Below are positions 37,859 through 48,890 of a stretch of 64,000 nt of DNA, piece by piece. This DNA is from Polytrichum commune (lineage: Eukaryota; Streptophyta; Polytrichopsida; Polytrichales; Polytrichaceae). A program made the translations under genes and the position numbers. Location of the stretch: assembly GCA_950295325.1 (NCBI GenBank), contig OX485804.1:40982001-41046000 (forward strand). Direction: 5' to 3'. The notes beneath the pieces were generated by a model, which worked only from the letters and a program-made list of their open reading frames with translations, was not told the DNA's origin and ran no database searches. The first letter of the stretch is position 1. The number at the start of each line of letters is the position of its first letter.

Positions 37859-38077
37859 ATGAACACGGGCGGGCTCTTAGGTTTAGCTAAAAGTTTGACA
37901 CCAGGTTTTAGCTTTACAAACGTAGATAAACCTAAGAGCTCTTTCTCGGTGGGAAAGGAAACGTTCAGTATTCGGAATCTGGAAGTATTCTCTTGCCGCA
38001 GATGCTTCTCTCACAGAAGAGGAGACAGTCTTTCGTACATTTCCGCACTAAAAGAGCTGGCACCTGAGATGACATAA
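37859..38077 (+). CDS. Small ORF resembling an organelle-targeting N-terminus
   Basis: The 72-codon plus-strand ORF starts MNTGGLLGLAKSLTPGFSF and ends at TAA (38075-38077); an upstream in-frame ATG at 37826 adds 11 codons. It is rich in Ser, Lys and Arg with few acidic residues in the first 55 positions, like a plastid or mitochondrial transit peptide. An acceptor-like TTGCTTCCACAG lies just upstream at about 37779-37790. No downstream plus-strand exon was found, because the following DNA is the antisense of the PDH gene. It may be the orphan first exon of a lost gene, or chance. Confidence 0.25.
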   Translation: MNTGGLLGLAKSLTPGFSFTNVDKPKSSFSVGKETFSIRNLEVFSCRRCFSHRRGDSLSYISALKELAPEMT

Positions 38078-38451
38078 CATAACATAACTTCCAATCTTGA
38101 ATCTACAAGATTTTCAGATGCAATGAGGATCAGGTTTGAGCAAGGAATTGTTTGGTGTAATCTCTCTGCAGACAAGGCTTGAGTGGAGGTAAAGTGTGTC
38201 TGAAATTCTTTGCTCCTACGTTCACAAGAACCTAATTTCCTTATAAAGCCATCTGTGGACACAGTCCCAAGTGGTGTTCCAAGGATTTGCTTGACTTTTG
38301 TAGGAGCCGCCCAACTCCAGAGCTTCCAAAATTTGATCGATGTGGCTTTGGAACTACGTAACTTCACAAGTCAATCCCAGTGAACTCGTACAATCCTGAC
38401 AAAGATTGAGGTGCAAACTTTTGTGAGCTGAATGTTGCAATATGTGGTGTC

Positions 38452-41400
38452 TCATGCAGCCATTCTGCCACGAAAACATGCTCTCTTCACAACTCGTAGG
38501 ATATCTTCCATCTGCAATGGCAACATGTTTTCTCTGTCATGTGGCTTCAGAAACTTAAGAGGATTGTTCAAGAATCACTGAATTATCAACACCTACATTT
38601 CTTTCTCCTCGTCAGTCTTCAGTGCATGCAAGGGGTTTATAACGACACACCGTATCTACATAGGTTTTTCAAAACTTTTCCAAATCAGAATGCCCTTAGG
38701 GTTGACTGTGCTAGCTTACTTGGGGAACTGCCAGAGCTTCCAGGTTTGCAGCATATGGCATGGGAACATCTGCTCCACAAATGCGTTCAGGAGGAGCATC
38801 CAGGTAGTAAAAACTATCATCGCATATTGTCGTGCTGCATTTTGACAACATTTTGATCTCGATGTTACTGAATGCCATCTTTGTACACTCAATGATGGAA
38901 GTCTGATGAAGTGATAAGGAATTGAACTAAAGTTAGCAAGGAATCTGAGTCAAACCCTAACATCTGCTTCAAGCTTATTTCATGCTTGTAATCAATAAGA
39001 GTTTGAAGATGTGGGTAAAGGATGAACATGATCTCGCATCCGACTCCATGCTGGGGCCACCCTTCCTCTAACGTCACAAGCCTGGAGGTCTTGCGCACAG
39101 ATGTATTGATGCAATGTCTATCAAGTGGCCGAATTGATCTCAGGTTGATAATCTGCACCATTTTTCAATTATCCTTCAGCTTGCTTCATAATCATGTACT
39201 GACTGGAGTTATAATTGCATTTCATTCAATTACAACATTTTGGATTCCAATACAGGTACGTCATGTATACTTTACCTCTGCACTTATCCCATCTTTGGCT
39301 AGAAGATCAGCAGCCTGAGAGAAACCAATGCATGAAGTATGCATTAGATAGATAACTGCAATCATGTTCAAAGGCAAGTTATGTGAGATTTCTATATTCT
39401 TTCAGGTCAAACAAGAGGAAATGTGAGTTTCAAATCCTTGACATTTTGATGGAATTCTTTCACATAAGACATTCTTGTAACCATGTGTCATGATGAATTT
39501 CAGTTATATGAAGTTCAGGAACAAAAGCTCAATCATGTCGTTGGATTGAGTTTGAAACAGACCTTGAGAGCAACTTCAACCTGCCTTGAGAATGTCACAA
39601 TGGTGACATCCTTTCCCTCCCGCATTATCTATGAACTTCAAAAGTTGTTATCAGGCTATGATTGCACATTCCATCATCCTCCTTACAGACAATTTTAGAT
39701 CTTCCAGAACGTAATATATAGGATAATTAAAAATACAGTGCACTTGAGTTTAGGTCTATAGGATTCCTGACCTTTGCTTTGCCAATTGGAACAGTGTAGT
39801 CTTTGTCCATCCCTGCGGCCGAAATTGGATACATTGTACCATACCTACCAAATTCACAATGAAAGTACTTTATGTGCTGCTGATGCTTCTACTTTAATGT
39901 GAAAATGTCATTCTTGATCTTTACACATAACCAATAGCTGTGTTTCAATCATAATATTCACGAATATTTTTCTCAATGTAACGAAAATTAGCTGAAGGTC
40001 ATACAAAAGCTCATTCTCGAGAAAAATACACGGATCCGGATCTCGAATAGCAGCCTTGAGAAGGCCCCGGGCCTCCTCTGCATCATATGGCATCAAAACC
40101 TTCAATCCAGGAACCGCTGCATACCATGCTGCAAAACACTGCCATCACAGCCCTAAAGGAAGCACATAAGCTACTCTGGATAGAAAGACATCTTCTTGTC
40201 CATTTCAACTGTCCACTTGCAATTCCCGGCTAAAACAATGTATAAATGAATCAACTTGGTTGCCATTTGTCTGAGAATCACAACCAAAAACCTCCAGTTT
40301 GTAACCACATCAATTTACTACTACAATCTCTCAGCACAAGTCGCCACAATGGATGAGTTGTCTTCTACTGTATGTTCTAGGATGTGTACATTGCTGTCAT
40401 TTTCAGAGAAATGCAGAAAGAAAGAAAGAAAAGAAAGGAAGATGATTTAGATGTTGTCACCGGAGTGTATCAATTATGGTGTTGCTTCAACTTCAACTTG
40501 GTCTAAGTCTATATTGTAATGGTCCTAAAAAGGGCATCACAAGAATTAATGGCCCCCCAAAGATTGTTGCCTCCTTTCAAAGCTGAACACCTTGAATGGG
40601 TGTGGACAAGTTGGCTTGCACATATTGTAACACAAGGGCAAGCCTCTAGGTCCCCATGTGGTTAGTTGATATATGGTTCACTTGTACACGCCCGGCTATG
40701 ATTGGGTGGATTATAGGTGGTAGGGTGCACTAGAAAATGAGTGCTAAGGACATGTTTTCATGTATGATATTTGCCCACTAAACTTGGGTGGGAATAAGGA
40801 CAAACGTAGATGAAATTTGGTATAGTAGGGTTCATAAAATGTGGCAACCAACTATTGTTAGTTTTAATTGTTTAGTGGATGCATGGAAATCTAGTGTCCC
40901 ATGATCATGGCCCTCCATGTTCTAGTAGGCAACCAAAATGTGGTTGGTTGGTTGCTTTTGTTGTTGTCATGAGAACATATCCATCCAACCCATTGTTATC
41001 TAGAATCTAATGGGTCAATGATGGACATGGAAGCCCACCCTACGAAGATCACCCATCCAAGCACCACTCTAGCCTTTGGCAACGACTTAACCTGGGGAGT
41101 TCCTATGGGTTTTGCGTTGAAGCTTGTTCAAAGGTGAGTTTCCATTTAGGTCACTTGCCCACCATATTCTAGTAGGGATAAGGACAAGCTCGCCCAAATG
41201 TAGATGGAATATGGTGGGATAGGGTTCGTATGTGCCAACTAGCTACTCTCATCTTCTCCAATCCGGGCCCACTTACTGACCTCCTCCTCCATGTTATCAA
41301 GGATGGAGTTCTAGACCAACACTGGTTCTCAATCTTTCAGTGATTGGCACTTGTAGGTTAAAAAAAGCTTTTAGTGGGGTGCATGGAAGTTTAGCGACTC

Positions 41401-43198
41401 ATGTCCACGGCCCTCCGCCCACTAGAATGTGATTGGTTGGTGGCTTGTGCTTAGGGTTAGTTTCCATGCATGCCACTGCCCACTAGATTCTATTGAAAAT
41501 GTAGATGCCACCGAGTGGAATCTACATTTCCACTACAATCTAGTGGACGAACGGCCTAAACTACATGGAAACTACCCCTAAGCAACCCTAAGCCGCCCTA
41601 GAGACATAATGCCTTACCTATATATCATGAGCTTGATGCCTTCTTCTTTTTGAAAGTGTTTAATCAATGTGGTTAAGTTACTCCGAAGATTGGCATACTT
41701 GGGAGTGTTGAGCGCCTACTCCAGCAGCTGCCCCATTGGGTCCCCGGAAGACAATGGGCACCTGAATCTTGCCTCCGGACATATACAACATCTTTGCTGC
41801 CGAGTTGATAATATGATCAATTGCCTGCCATGTAGAAAACAAAACAAAACAAAACAAGAAAAGCAAATCAAATTACCACCCTTGTCGTGCTGCCTATAAT
41901 CGCCTTCGTTTGAGCAGGTCAGTGTTTCTCGGTATGCAACTTACAGTTGACATCACATTGATGGGAATTTGAGTTGGAATCAAAATCATGGTCGAATAAG
42001 TCCCACCTGCATGGCGAAGTTGATGCTCATGAACTCAATGCATGGTTTCAAACCATAGAATGCTGATCCCACTCCGAGTCCTGTAAACCCAGCCTGCTTA
42101 CAAAAGAAAACCAGTTTACCCATCAATTTGAATTCCAGTTTTGTAGATTTGTGAAGGTAGATGGGTCTTGAATGGTTACTTATTCCAACTAGCCCACTTC
42201 TCCTGGGATGTGAAACATGCGATTAGTACGAGATGGTTAGCAAATCCAAATCGAGGCTATAGCCACTTTCCTCATGATTTTTGGAGCTCATATGAATATC
42301 TCATTCATTATTGAAATAAAGATTCTTGTGCTCATTAGATGGTCATATAGGTCTTCCCAATTATGTTGATTATTGAACTTAGAATGGTTATCATATATTG
42401 AGGATGTAATCCAATTTATTCTAAACACATGTCTTTTTGGTATTTGTCTCGTACTACGAATATCTTTGTAAAAAGTAAGACTACAGTCTTGAAGACACAC
42501 CGTTAACTTGCTCACAAACCTCTGTGATGGGGGTGTCACGAATGCGCTCTGGTCCATATTTTTGGAGAAGCCCCTTTGTAATCTGCAATTTATTGAAAGA
42601 GCGATTTATGATCATGAGCCTAGGTGTAAACATCGCGGAATATCTACATTATACACCACCCTTTGAAATTTTGTGGTGTGACGTATTTGAGAATTTGAGA
42701 GCAAAAAGGTCAAGCACCTTGTATGCGCCTTGATATTGTCCGACCTGCACAAAAATGGAGAAACAAGTGAGTGACAAAGTTTTGGATTGCCAAGATGCGT
42801 GACCAATATATGTAGTCCACACAATGACAAAATTTATGACCTTCTCATCACTCGATTTTCATCAACAAGAGCAAGTAAAAAAATGGGAGTATCAAAGCAC
42901 CTCCTCTCCCATCACGTAAACTAGTGGGTCATGCGCCAATTCCTCATCCAAAGCTAAGTTGAGAGCATCTCTTACATTCATCTACAAAAACATATGTATG
43001 AAGTGATCATTCAGTTTTTGTCAATTGGTTGAAACACTTAAAATTGCATCCCAAACTCAACTAGGTAAGATTGCAATTACATGAACATGTAGAAGATGTA
43101 CAAAGATTCACCTCCGTGGCAACAACAAAGCCTCGAGATTCGTTTGGAGCAATGAAATGGTTCGTGGAAGGCGCATTATCAACACCCTTGGCTTGGAT
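38452..43198 (-). CDS. PDHB: Pyruvate dehydrogenase E1 subunit beta, mitochondrial type (first exon missing)
   Basis: E1 beta pairs with E1 alpha to decarboxylate pyruvate with thiamine diphosphate in the mitochondrial PDH complex. Exons in order: 43198-43112, 42981-42901, 42744-42718, 42582-42520, 42093-42007, 41824-41699, 40138-40005, 39844-39772, 39628-39563, 39314-39276, 39152-39028, 38834-38720, 38511-38452. All junctions are GT-AG with matching phases, giving 360 codons plus TGA. The core begins at MNVRDALN. Family landmarks are [15 protein letters not shown], the [10 protein letters not shown] cofactor region, [47 protein letters not shown] and [24 protein letters not shown] and the E1 tail separate it from the plastid paralogue. 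The first visible exon (29 codons before MNVRD) starts at an acceptor, so the initiator and mitochondrial presequence lie upstream and were not found. The last residues are [19 protein letters not shown]. Confidence 0.95.
40763..41042. mobile_element. Tourist-like MITE copy in PDH intron
   Basis: This segment of the intron 40139-41698 resembles 52277-52701. The left part carries GGACATGTTTTCATGTATGA and TGCCCACTA, and the right part CTAGAATCTAATGGGTCAA and CATGGAAGCCCACCC. It is a diverged copy; the ends are approximate. Confidence 0.5.
41132..41450. mobile_element. Tourist-like MITE copy, truncated, in PDH intron
   Basis: The left end GTGAGTTTCCATTTAGG and the internal CCAACTAGCTACTCTCATCT and TCTAGACCAACACTGGTTC phrases match 52277-52701 closely. 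The right end stops at GGTGGCTTGTGC, immediately before the next small element, so the expected right terminal repeat is missing. Confidence 0.6.
41454..41578. mobile_element. Short Tourist-like MITE beside the truncated copy
   Basis: A 125-bp foldback runs from GGGTTAGTTTCCATGCATG to CTACATGGAAACTACCCC, flanked by TTA (41451-41453) and TAA (41579-41581). Its middle is itself an inverted repeat (AAATGTAGAT against ATCTACATTT). It belongs to the same family as its neighbours but keeps only the ends. Confidence 0.65.
42160..42450 (+). repeat. Dispersed repeat family A, copy 3 (PDH intron)
   Basis: The copy lies in the intron between exons 42582-42520 and 42093-42007. It carries GGGTCTTGAATGGTTAC, CATGATTTTTGGAGCTCATA, GGTCATATAGGTCTTCCCAA, TATGTTGATTATTGAACTTA and ACACATGTCTTTTTGG. 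It matches 6345-6660 in plus orientation and 59520-59810 in inverted orientation. Confidence 0.6.
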
Positions 43199-45363
43199 CT
43201 GTGGAAATAATTATTTGCTAAGAAGAGAAGGACTTACACATATTGCTGCTTCATTGAACCATGACAATTAATTTTAAGTCATATGCGTCTATGGATTTTA
43301 AATATAAGTAGACAACAGTGGTCCTCATGTATCATGAAAGGATTGACCACATGGAAATTTGGGCACTTTGTCACCTATGAAAACATGTGGTAAAATGGAC
43401 AATACTTGGGGAGTGGATCCAAGCATGCAAAATTGTCTTGTAGGTGTGCATAGTATACATAATTCATAGATACCATCCCCTTCCATCTAATCAACAATAT
43501 ATAGATTCTTAGGTGGTGGTGGGGATAAGAATCTAATATATATTTTGGAATTTTGTAACGACAAGGGCTCATGGACGTTGATGTAGAACTTGATATTCCA
43601 AAGTTTCAAAATGGTTGGTTGGTTGGTTGTTGACACTATATGTTGAACGGACAATGTGGGATGACCCGGGGCATTATTCATATGCATGGGTGCCACGAGA
43701 TGAAACAACTTGGACCCAAATATTGAACATACAAAAAGAAAAGGAAAAAAGAAGAAGCAACATTGGTGTTTTACAAAGGCATGTGATGTTCATTCACCAA
43801 CTCTTGCCCATGTCCGTGTGGGCATGTGGGAACTCAACATACAAATACACGAGCTACCCTTGCATCGTGCAATCAACAATCATCAATGTCAAGCGATTCA
43901 AAACAAGAGAGACATCCATTAAGTTCCTCTTCCTAATACGATTCATGTTGTTCGACTTTGTGTCATTATTTGAGGGATACTATTTACTGATGGTTCCAAA
44001 AGGCCCCAAGAATGTGAACCATGGTTCATTTTACTACCACCCATCCCATTGAGTTGACTTAGTCATTTAAAAAAAAAAACATGAAATGTGTATCTAAAAG
44101 TCACGAAGCTTTTGACGACCCTGCACACGTGGGAAGGGGTTGATTCTTTTTAGGGGTATAACGATCCTAGTGATATTGGGGCGAATTAATCCCATCCAAA
44201 CTCGGGAGTGTTGCAAGTTGGGTTGGAGGAGTTGGGAATGAACCCCAAGCCGCCCACTCTTGCAATGGTAATCGCTTAGAGCTTGGTTGGTGACCATTTC
44301 CCCCGGGGGCTTCTCATGAGCTACAACCTTTGCCTTGGGCTTTGATTCAAGCGCCGTTGGCAGCGAAAGGGGAGATGTCCAATGCACTTTACTTAACGCA
44401 CTCTCTCGGGTTCTTCTTCCCAATGGTAAGAAACAAAAGGCGAGCTTTGGTAGTGGGTTGTAGATCATAGCAACTCGACACACCTACACCCCACCCATTC
44501 CCATAAGGAAAAATAATTATAGCTTTGTTCCTTTGATGCTCTCAAAGACACATTTTTTTATTTTTTTATTCACCAACTACTACTTAGGCTATAAATTAAA
44601 AAAAAAATTGATGTTCCGAATGGTTCAAAAACTCAAAAATCAGGTGGGACTGAATTAGTTTGCTAAACCGAACTAATCAAGACTTTGTTAGAATGTAGCA
44701 ATCAACATGGTGTCCTCTAATACCAAATTATTGGCGGTGCCTCTACCAATATCACACCTTTGGTGGATTATTATGAGAAATTCTACATAATTATGGCCTC
44801 TTCTGGCAAGACTACATTGGTCATCATTCTTTATTTACCACATGAATAATAAAGGGTATTTATGATGGGTTTGGCTAAGTGGGAATAAATGGTTAGAAGG
44901 TTGAAAAAGGCTTCATGCCACCATTTATACAAGGCAAAGATAAGGAACCAAAGAACTACCCATACAAGGTAAACTTCTTGAAGGCTCTCCCCATTGTGGT
45001 ATAAAGACATCAATAAATAGCTCACAATTCTTCCTTCTCACTACCATCTCTTACGCCCCTCAAGTGGTGTTCCAAGTAGGTCTATATTACTACAAACGGA
45101 TGGTTTTCATTCAACCTTGTTTGATCTCAACAAAACCTCCCCAATATATTCAATGAACTCTACATTGTTACTCTAATATTTGTAACAAAGTTTTATCATA
45201 AGACCAACAACAATAAGTTCTCTACCTACAACAACTCAAAAAAAGGAACACGATTTCCATACATCTGACGAAAATCTATATATCTAGAGATCTCAGGACC
45301 ATGAAGATGAAACACGTTACACATTAGATTAAGCAAGAATTGTTTCTATCAGAGTGGGTACGT
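43199..45363. other. 5' side of the PDH gene, first exon not identified
   Basis: This interval should contain at least part of the intron leading to the missing first PDH exon. A 129-codon minus ORF (44483-44094) contains a basic, Ser/Arg-bearing start (MIYNPLPKLAFCFLPLGRR) and an AAG|GT site near 44324, but nothing ties it to the PDH frame. The 145-codon plus ORF at 43615-44052 has no domain. Otherwise the DNA is AT-rich. Confidence 0.35.
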
Positions 45364-46329
45364 TCATTGTTTCTCATTCATGTCTTTGGCATACACATTG
45401 AACAAACATGAGTTGAATGGTAATCCAACATATAGAAAGACTTTAGAATCCGGAAACTCTTTCTGTTCTCCCAAGGATGTAAGTGGGAGCTGTATTTCTT
45501 TCAACACAAGGTTTGAAGTGGTGATTGTGTCTACGAGGGTTGTCATATTACAAACAACAGAGGACCTTTGGAACACAGAGGTTTGAAGATTTGAGAATTT
45601 TTTTTCGAGTAGTTGATGAGGTCCATCTTGAAAGATCGAAACATTACCCTAAACAGCTCATAAACGTAGGGAATTTAACAACTACAATGTGAGTGCAAAG
45701 TCAAAATAAGTATCGAGGTGCTTTCACAATTGAAAATGCTATCGAACAGTAGGTTCTTGCTGGTATGATTGTCAATAAGAAGGGAGAAATTAATTTCACC
45801 CAGAATCTCTTGGCAATGGGCCGAGCCCCACAGGCTTGCTTCCTTATTGCACTCCACATTGTGGGGCTTCAGTTTCCGCGGTTTTTTGCAATTGTGGCTC
45901 ACATCTAGTATTCGTCCATAGAAGAATCTTCCCACCTCATCACCGCAACTCCACCAAGTGAACACCTTTCCGATCTCTGGCCATTTCCACATCACTTTCA
46001 ACGATTACATTGTTGAATTCAACAAGTTTATTAGGGTTAGGTCTAACAAAGAATGACAATTTAGTGTCAATGCTTCGCAAGTTGCTGGAAAGAAATTCAT
46101 TTTCGGATTTTGCAATTCTGATGACAGTCCAAGTGTTCACATCCTCTGCTATTATGGCACCTTGCAAAAAAAAGGGTAATAAATTTTGGCATACCTCGGT
46201 TCCAGAAGAACGGAATGAAGAGGCTAACAAAATCTGCACTTCTGCTATATGAAAGGACACAACTCCCATCACTTTGGTCACCTTTTTGTGAACAGAACCT
46301 GTTGGTTCTTGGAAGGAATAAAATTTCAT
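45364..46329 (-). pseudogene. Cluster of coding-like, frame-broken ORFs, unrecognised
   Basis: Three minus-strand ORFs follow one another: 46329-45940 (129 codons), 46001-45675 (108) and 45576-45364 (70). The first two overlap by about 60 bp in different frames. Their composition is protein-like: GAIIAEDVNTWTVIRIA and LSFFVRPNPNKLVEFNNV in the first, GEINFSLLIDNHTSKNLLF in the second, VLKEIQLPLTSLGEQKEF in the third. The picture suits one ancestral coding sequence with frameshifts, or exons of a gene whose introns I cannot place. I recognise no family. An integrated plant-virus gene was considered but no diagnostic motif was seen. Confidence 0.35.
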
Positions 46330-47213
46330 GATACTCTCAAATAGTTAACCTACATTGAGTTTTAAGGCAGTCATTTGGCGCATCATTTCAAATCTGGCAT
46401 AGGGACATTTGATGATGAATGATCACTAATTAACGAACTAGTGAAACTGAACATTGGGATTGCTGAGTCCCTCTTTGTAAATGCTGCACTCCCCTGCTCA
46501 TGAAACATTTTCTAACTCCATCAATTGTTTTCTAAACCCTACATGGATATATTGGTATAGAAATTCTATAACCCTCATCGGCCAGGACATAGCCTAGCCA
46601 ATGATCTATACTAATGAGGGAATAGAACACAAAAACCAGGCATGGGCCTCTGTCAATAGAAGCAATATTATTTTGTTGACCAAGATCTCAATTTGGTGCG
46701 CACATCTTAATGAGGCAAGAAGTAAATGAAGTGATTTCTCTTCGGATGCACTTTGCATATATCAAGATCCTTGCAAGCGTGACTTAGATGGTCTGCTTCT
46801 AAAGGTGCAACTCTTGACAGTGAAAACTTGGGGTAACCACATTCTTCATGTAACTTACTAGCTTGGACCCATGACGTTCCGGCCCGTTGCACCCGTGCAT
46901 ATGAACTAATATACTAGGTCACACCAACTTATTAAGTTCATGCAACCATATGTCCCATCCCAGCCCATTCACCCATCCCAGCCCGTCCATGAGCATATGA
47001 ACTTTTATCCCAAGTCATCCCAACCCTATAAGTCTGTGCAACCATACATTTTGACTAAATTTACCCTGCCCATGCCATGGTTGGCACCTTGGCTCCATGG
47101 CCACCACCTCTCCGAGCTTCCCTCACCATACGAATCTTTTGCATTCAGAGTCTCCTTTCTCTTATTTACTTCTTTTCATTTATTTTGTCAAATGTTTTAT
47201 TTTGGGATAGAAT
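46330..47213. other. Intergenic, no gene seen
   Basis: AT-rich sequence. A local pseudo-repeat CCCATCCCAGCCCATTCACC and similar phrases occurs around 46950-47040 and produces a Pro/Ser-rich chance ORF. No element ends recognised. Confidence 0.35.
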
Positions 47214-47216
47214 ATA

Positions 47217-47547
47217 CACTAGTAGAAAACTATGCCCAAAAAAACCGTAGCTGAAATCGGCTACACTTCTTTTGACCAACCATGATCTATAGTCGCTAAA
47301 TGACTACGGATTTTTCTTTTTCATTTTGCAACTGCAATTCTAAGACTTTGGGGGCGTGTAATATACCGTTGAGAAAGTATTTTCAAGACCTTTCCAACGG
47401 TATATTACACGCCCCCAAATTCCTGAAAGCTTAGTCGCTAAACCAAGAAACAAATATGCAGTCATTTAGCGACTGCAGATCAGACTGGTCGAAAGGACTG
47501 CAGCCAATTTCGGCTGTGGTTCTTTTTGACATAGTTTTCTACTAGTG
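47217..47547. mobile_element. CACTA-type MITE with internal hairpin
   Basis: The 331-bp element starts CACTAGTAGAAAACTATG and ends with the near-exact complement, ATAGTTTTCTACTAGTG. It is flanked by the direct repeat ATA (47214-47216 and 47548-47550), the 3-bp duplication of CACTA (CMC) transposons. Subterminal sequence is also inverted (CCGTAGCTGAAATCGGCT against AGCCGAAATTGGCTG-like). A perfect 24-bp inverted repeat at 47347-47370 and 47395-47418 (GGGGGCGTGTAATATACCGT) forms a central hairpin. It is non-autonomous. Confidence 0.85.
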
Positions 47548-47550
47548 ATA

Positions 47551-48890
47551 ATTTTGGATGTGGCCTTTTTCTTTAGAGTTATATATATATATACACACAC
47601 TTAACAATGTATTGTGGGGAATGGTGAGGTGACGACCTCAACGCCACCACCAGCTAGCACGTCTTCCTTTGTATATAGAGGTGGATCATTGCACGATAAG
47701 GTCTTGACCTGCTAACTTTTTGATGTAAATCATTCGACTCCACTTGAGCTACCATGGCAACTACTCCTCTAAAAGTATTTATATGCCTTGTCATAACAAC
47801 TGGATCTTGTTGAGAGTAATTAATTGTCATTAATGTTGAACGTCTCAAACGATCACATATCCACATGCATAGTTAGGTGTAGATAACCCTCAAAATAGGG
47901 GAACTAGACACTTATAGGTTTTGGAGCAAGAAAATCAAGGATATTCTAATTTGTGTTTTGTGTATGAGGTTGCAACAATCATTGCAAGTTGTATTAAAGC
48001 ACGTGGAAAATGTTTCCGGAGACATTCCTCTTGCTCAATACTAAACGTACATCGTGGTATAGTGTCCAACACTAAATGTCAACCCTGCATTATTTGTCAT
48101 CCTTTGTAAATTTTGGGGGGAATTATATATTTACAATGTTGCAATTATTGTCACTTACCAAGTGATATTTTAAACCAATTTTCAATCATCCATGACAATA
48201 TTTAATCACAAGTTGTTGACAAGAGAAGGTAGGGTTTTGGCCAATGGATGAACTCATCCATCATCCATGCACCCCCTTATACTTCTCTAAATTTGGTGCA
48301 AAAACCCTTAAATGATCAATTATGGGTGCCTCTAATCCAATTTCCTCATAAGTAGGAGGCAATCAAAAATTGGTATGTACAAAAAGTAAGTACAAAGTTA
48401 TTATAAGCTAGCTAATATGTCACAACTTCTTTGATGTATTTAGAATTGATAGAGGATGTCATCAATGTTCTAAGCACATAGTCTAATCTCATGGCAACAC
48501 ATGACTTTATGATAGACTCCACTCTTAACTACAAGCATTGCCATACAACACTCCAATACAAATATAGATATCCAAATTAAAAAGTTTCCATGTCCATCAC
48601 CAACCCAATAAATTCTGAATGATAGTGGGCTGGATGTAACAGCCACCTCAAATTGTGCACACTCAATCAGCATATGTATGAAAAAGTAGAAAATTTTGTA
48701 TGGCAAAGGTCACACTAATTTCCAGGATTTACAAGTGCAATGACGCTAGTTTCCTCAGAAGTGGGAGTCAGTCAAAACTTGTTGTGTGCACAAAGTTCCT
48801 ATGTACAGTAGAAATCATCGGAAGCTAGCGAGCGAGCGAGCGAGCTATCTAGCTATGTCCCGACGAATGTTGAAGATTTGGTGAATGCAT
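47551..48890. other. Intergenic and LEA14 3' flank
   Basis: Includes a (TA)n/(CA)n microsatellite at 47580-47600, a dispersed repeat piece at 48100-48215 shared with 52080-52200 (TTACCAAGTGAT, CATCCATGACAATATTT), and a (GCGA)n microsatellite at 48828-48844 probably within the LEA14 3' UTR. Confidence 0.4.

Noticed and set aside
38011-38367. 118-codon minus-strand ORF downstream of PDH E1 beta
   Set aside because: It follows the PDH stop codon and is most easily explained as 3' UTR or flanking sequence; no domain is seen.
38452-43110. Plastid isoform of PDH E1 beta
   Set aside because: The sequence carries the mitochondrial-type [11 protein letters not shown] and [15 protein letters not shown] segments, which differ from those of the plastid subunit.
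43615-44052. 145-codon plus-strand ORF
   Set aside because: It shows no recognisable domain and an overlapping ORF exists in another frame; it lies where intron or upstream DNA of the PDH gene is expected.
45364-46329. Integrated plant-virus movement or coat protein gene
   Set aside because: The idea was prompted by the isolated, broken coding-like block, but no diagnostic motif was visible, so only an unrecognised pseudogene is reported.
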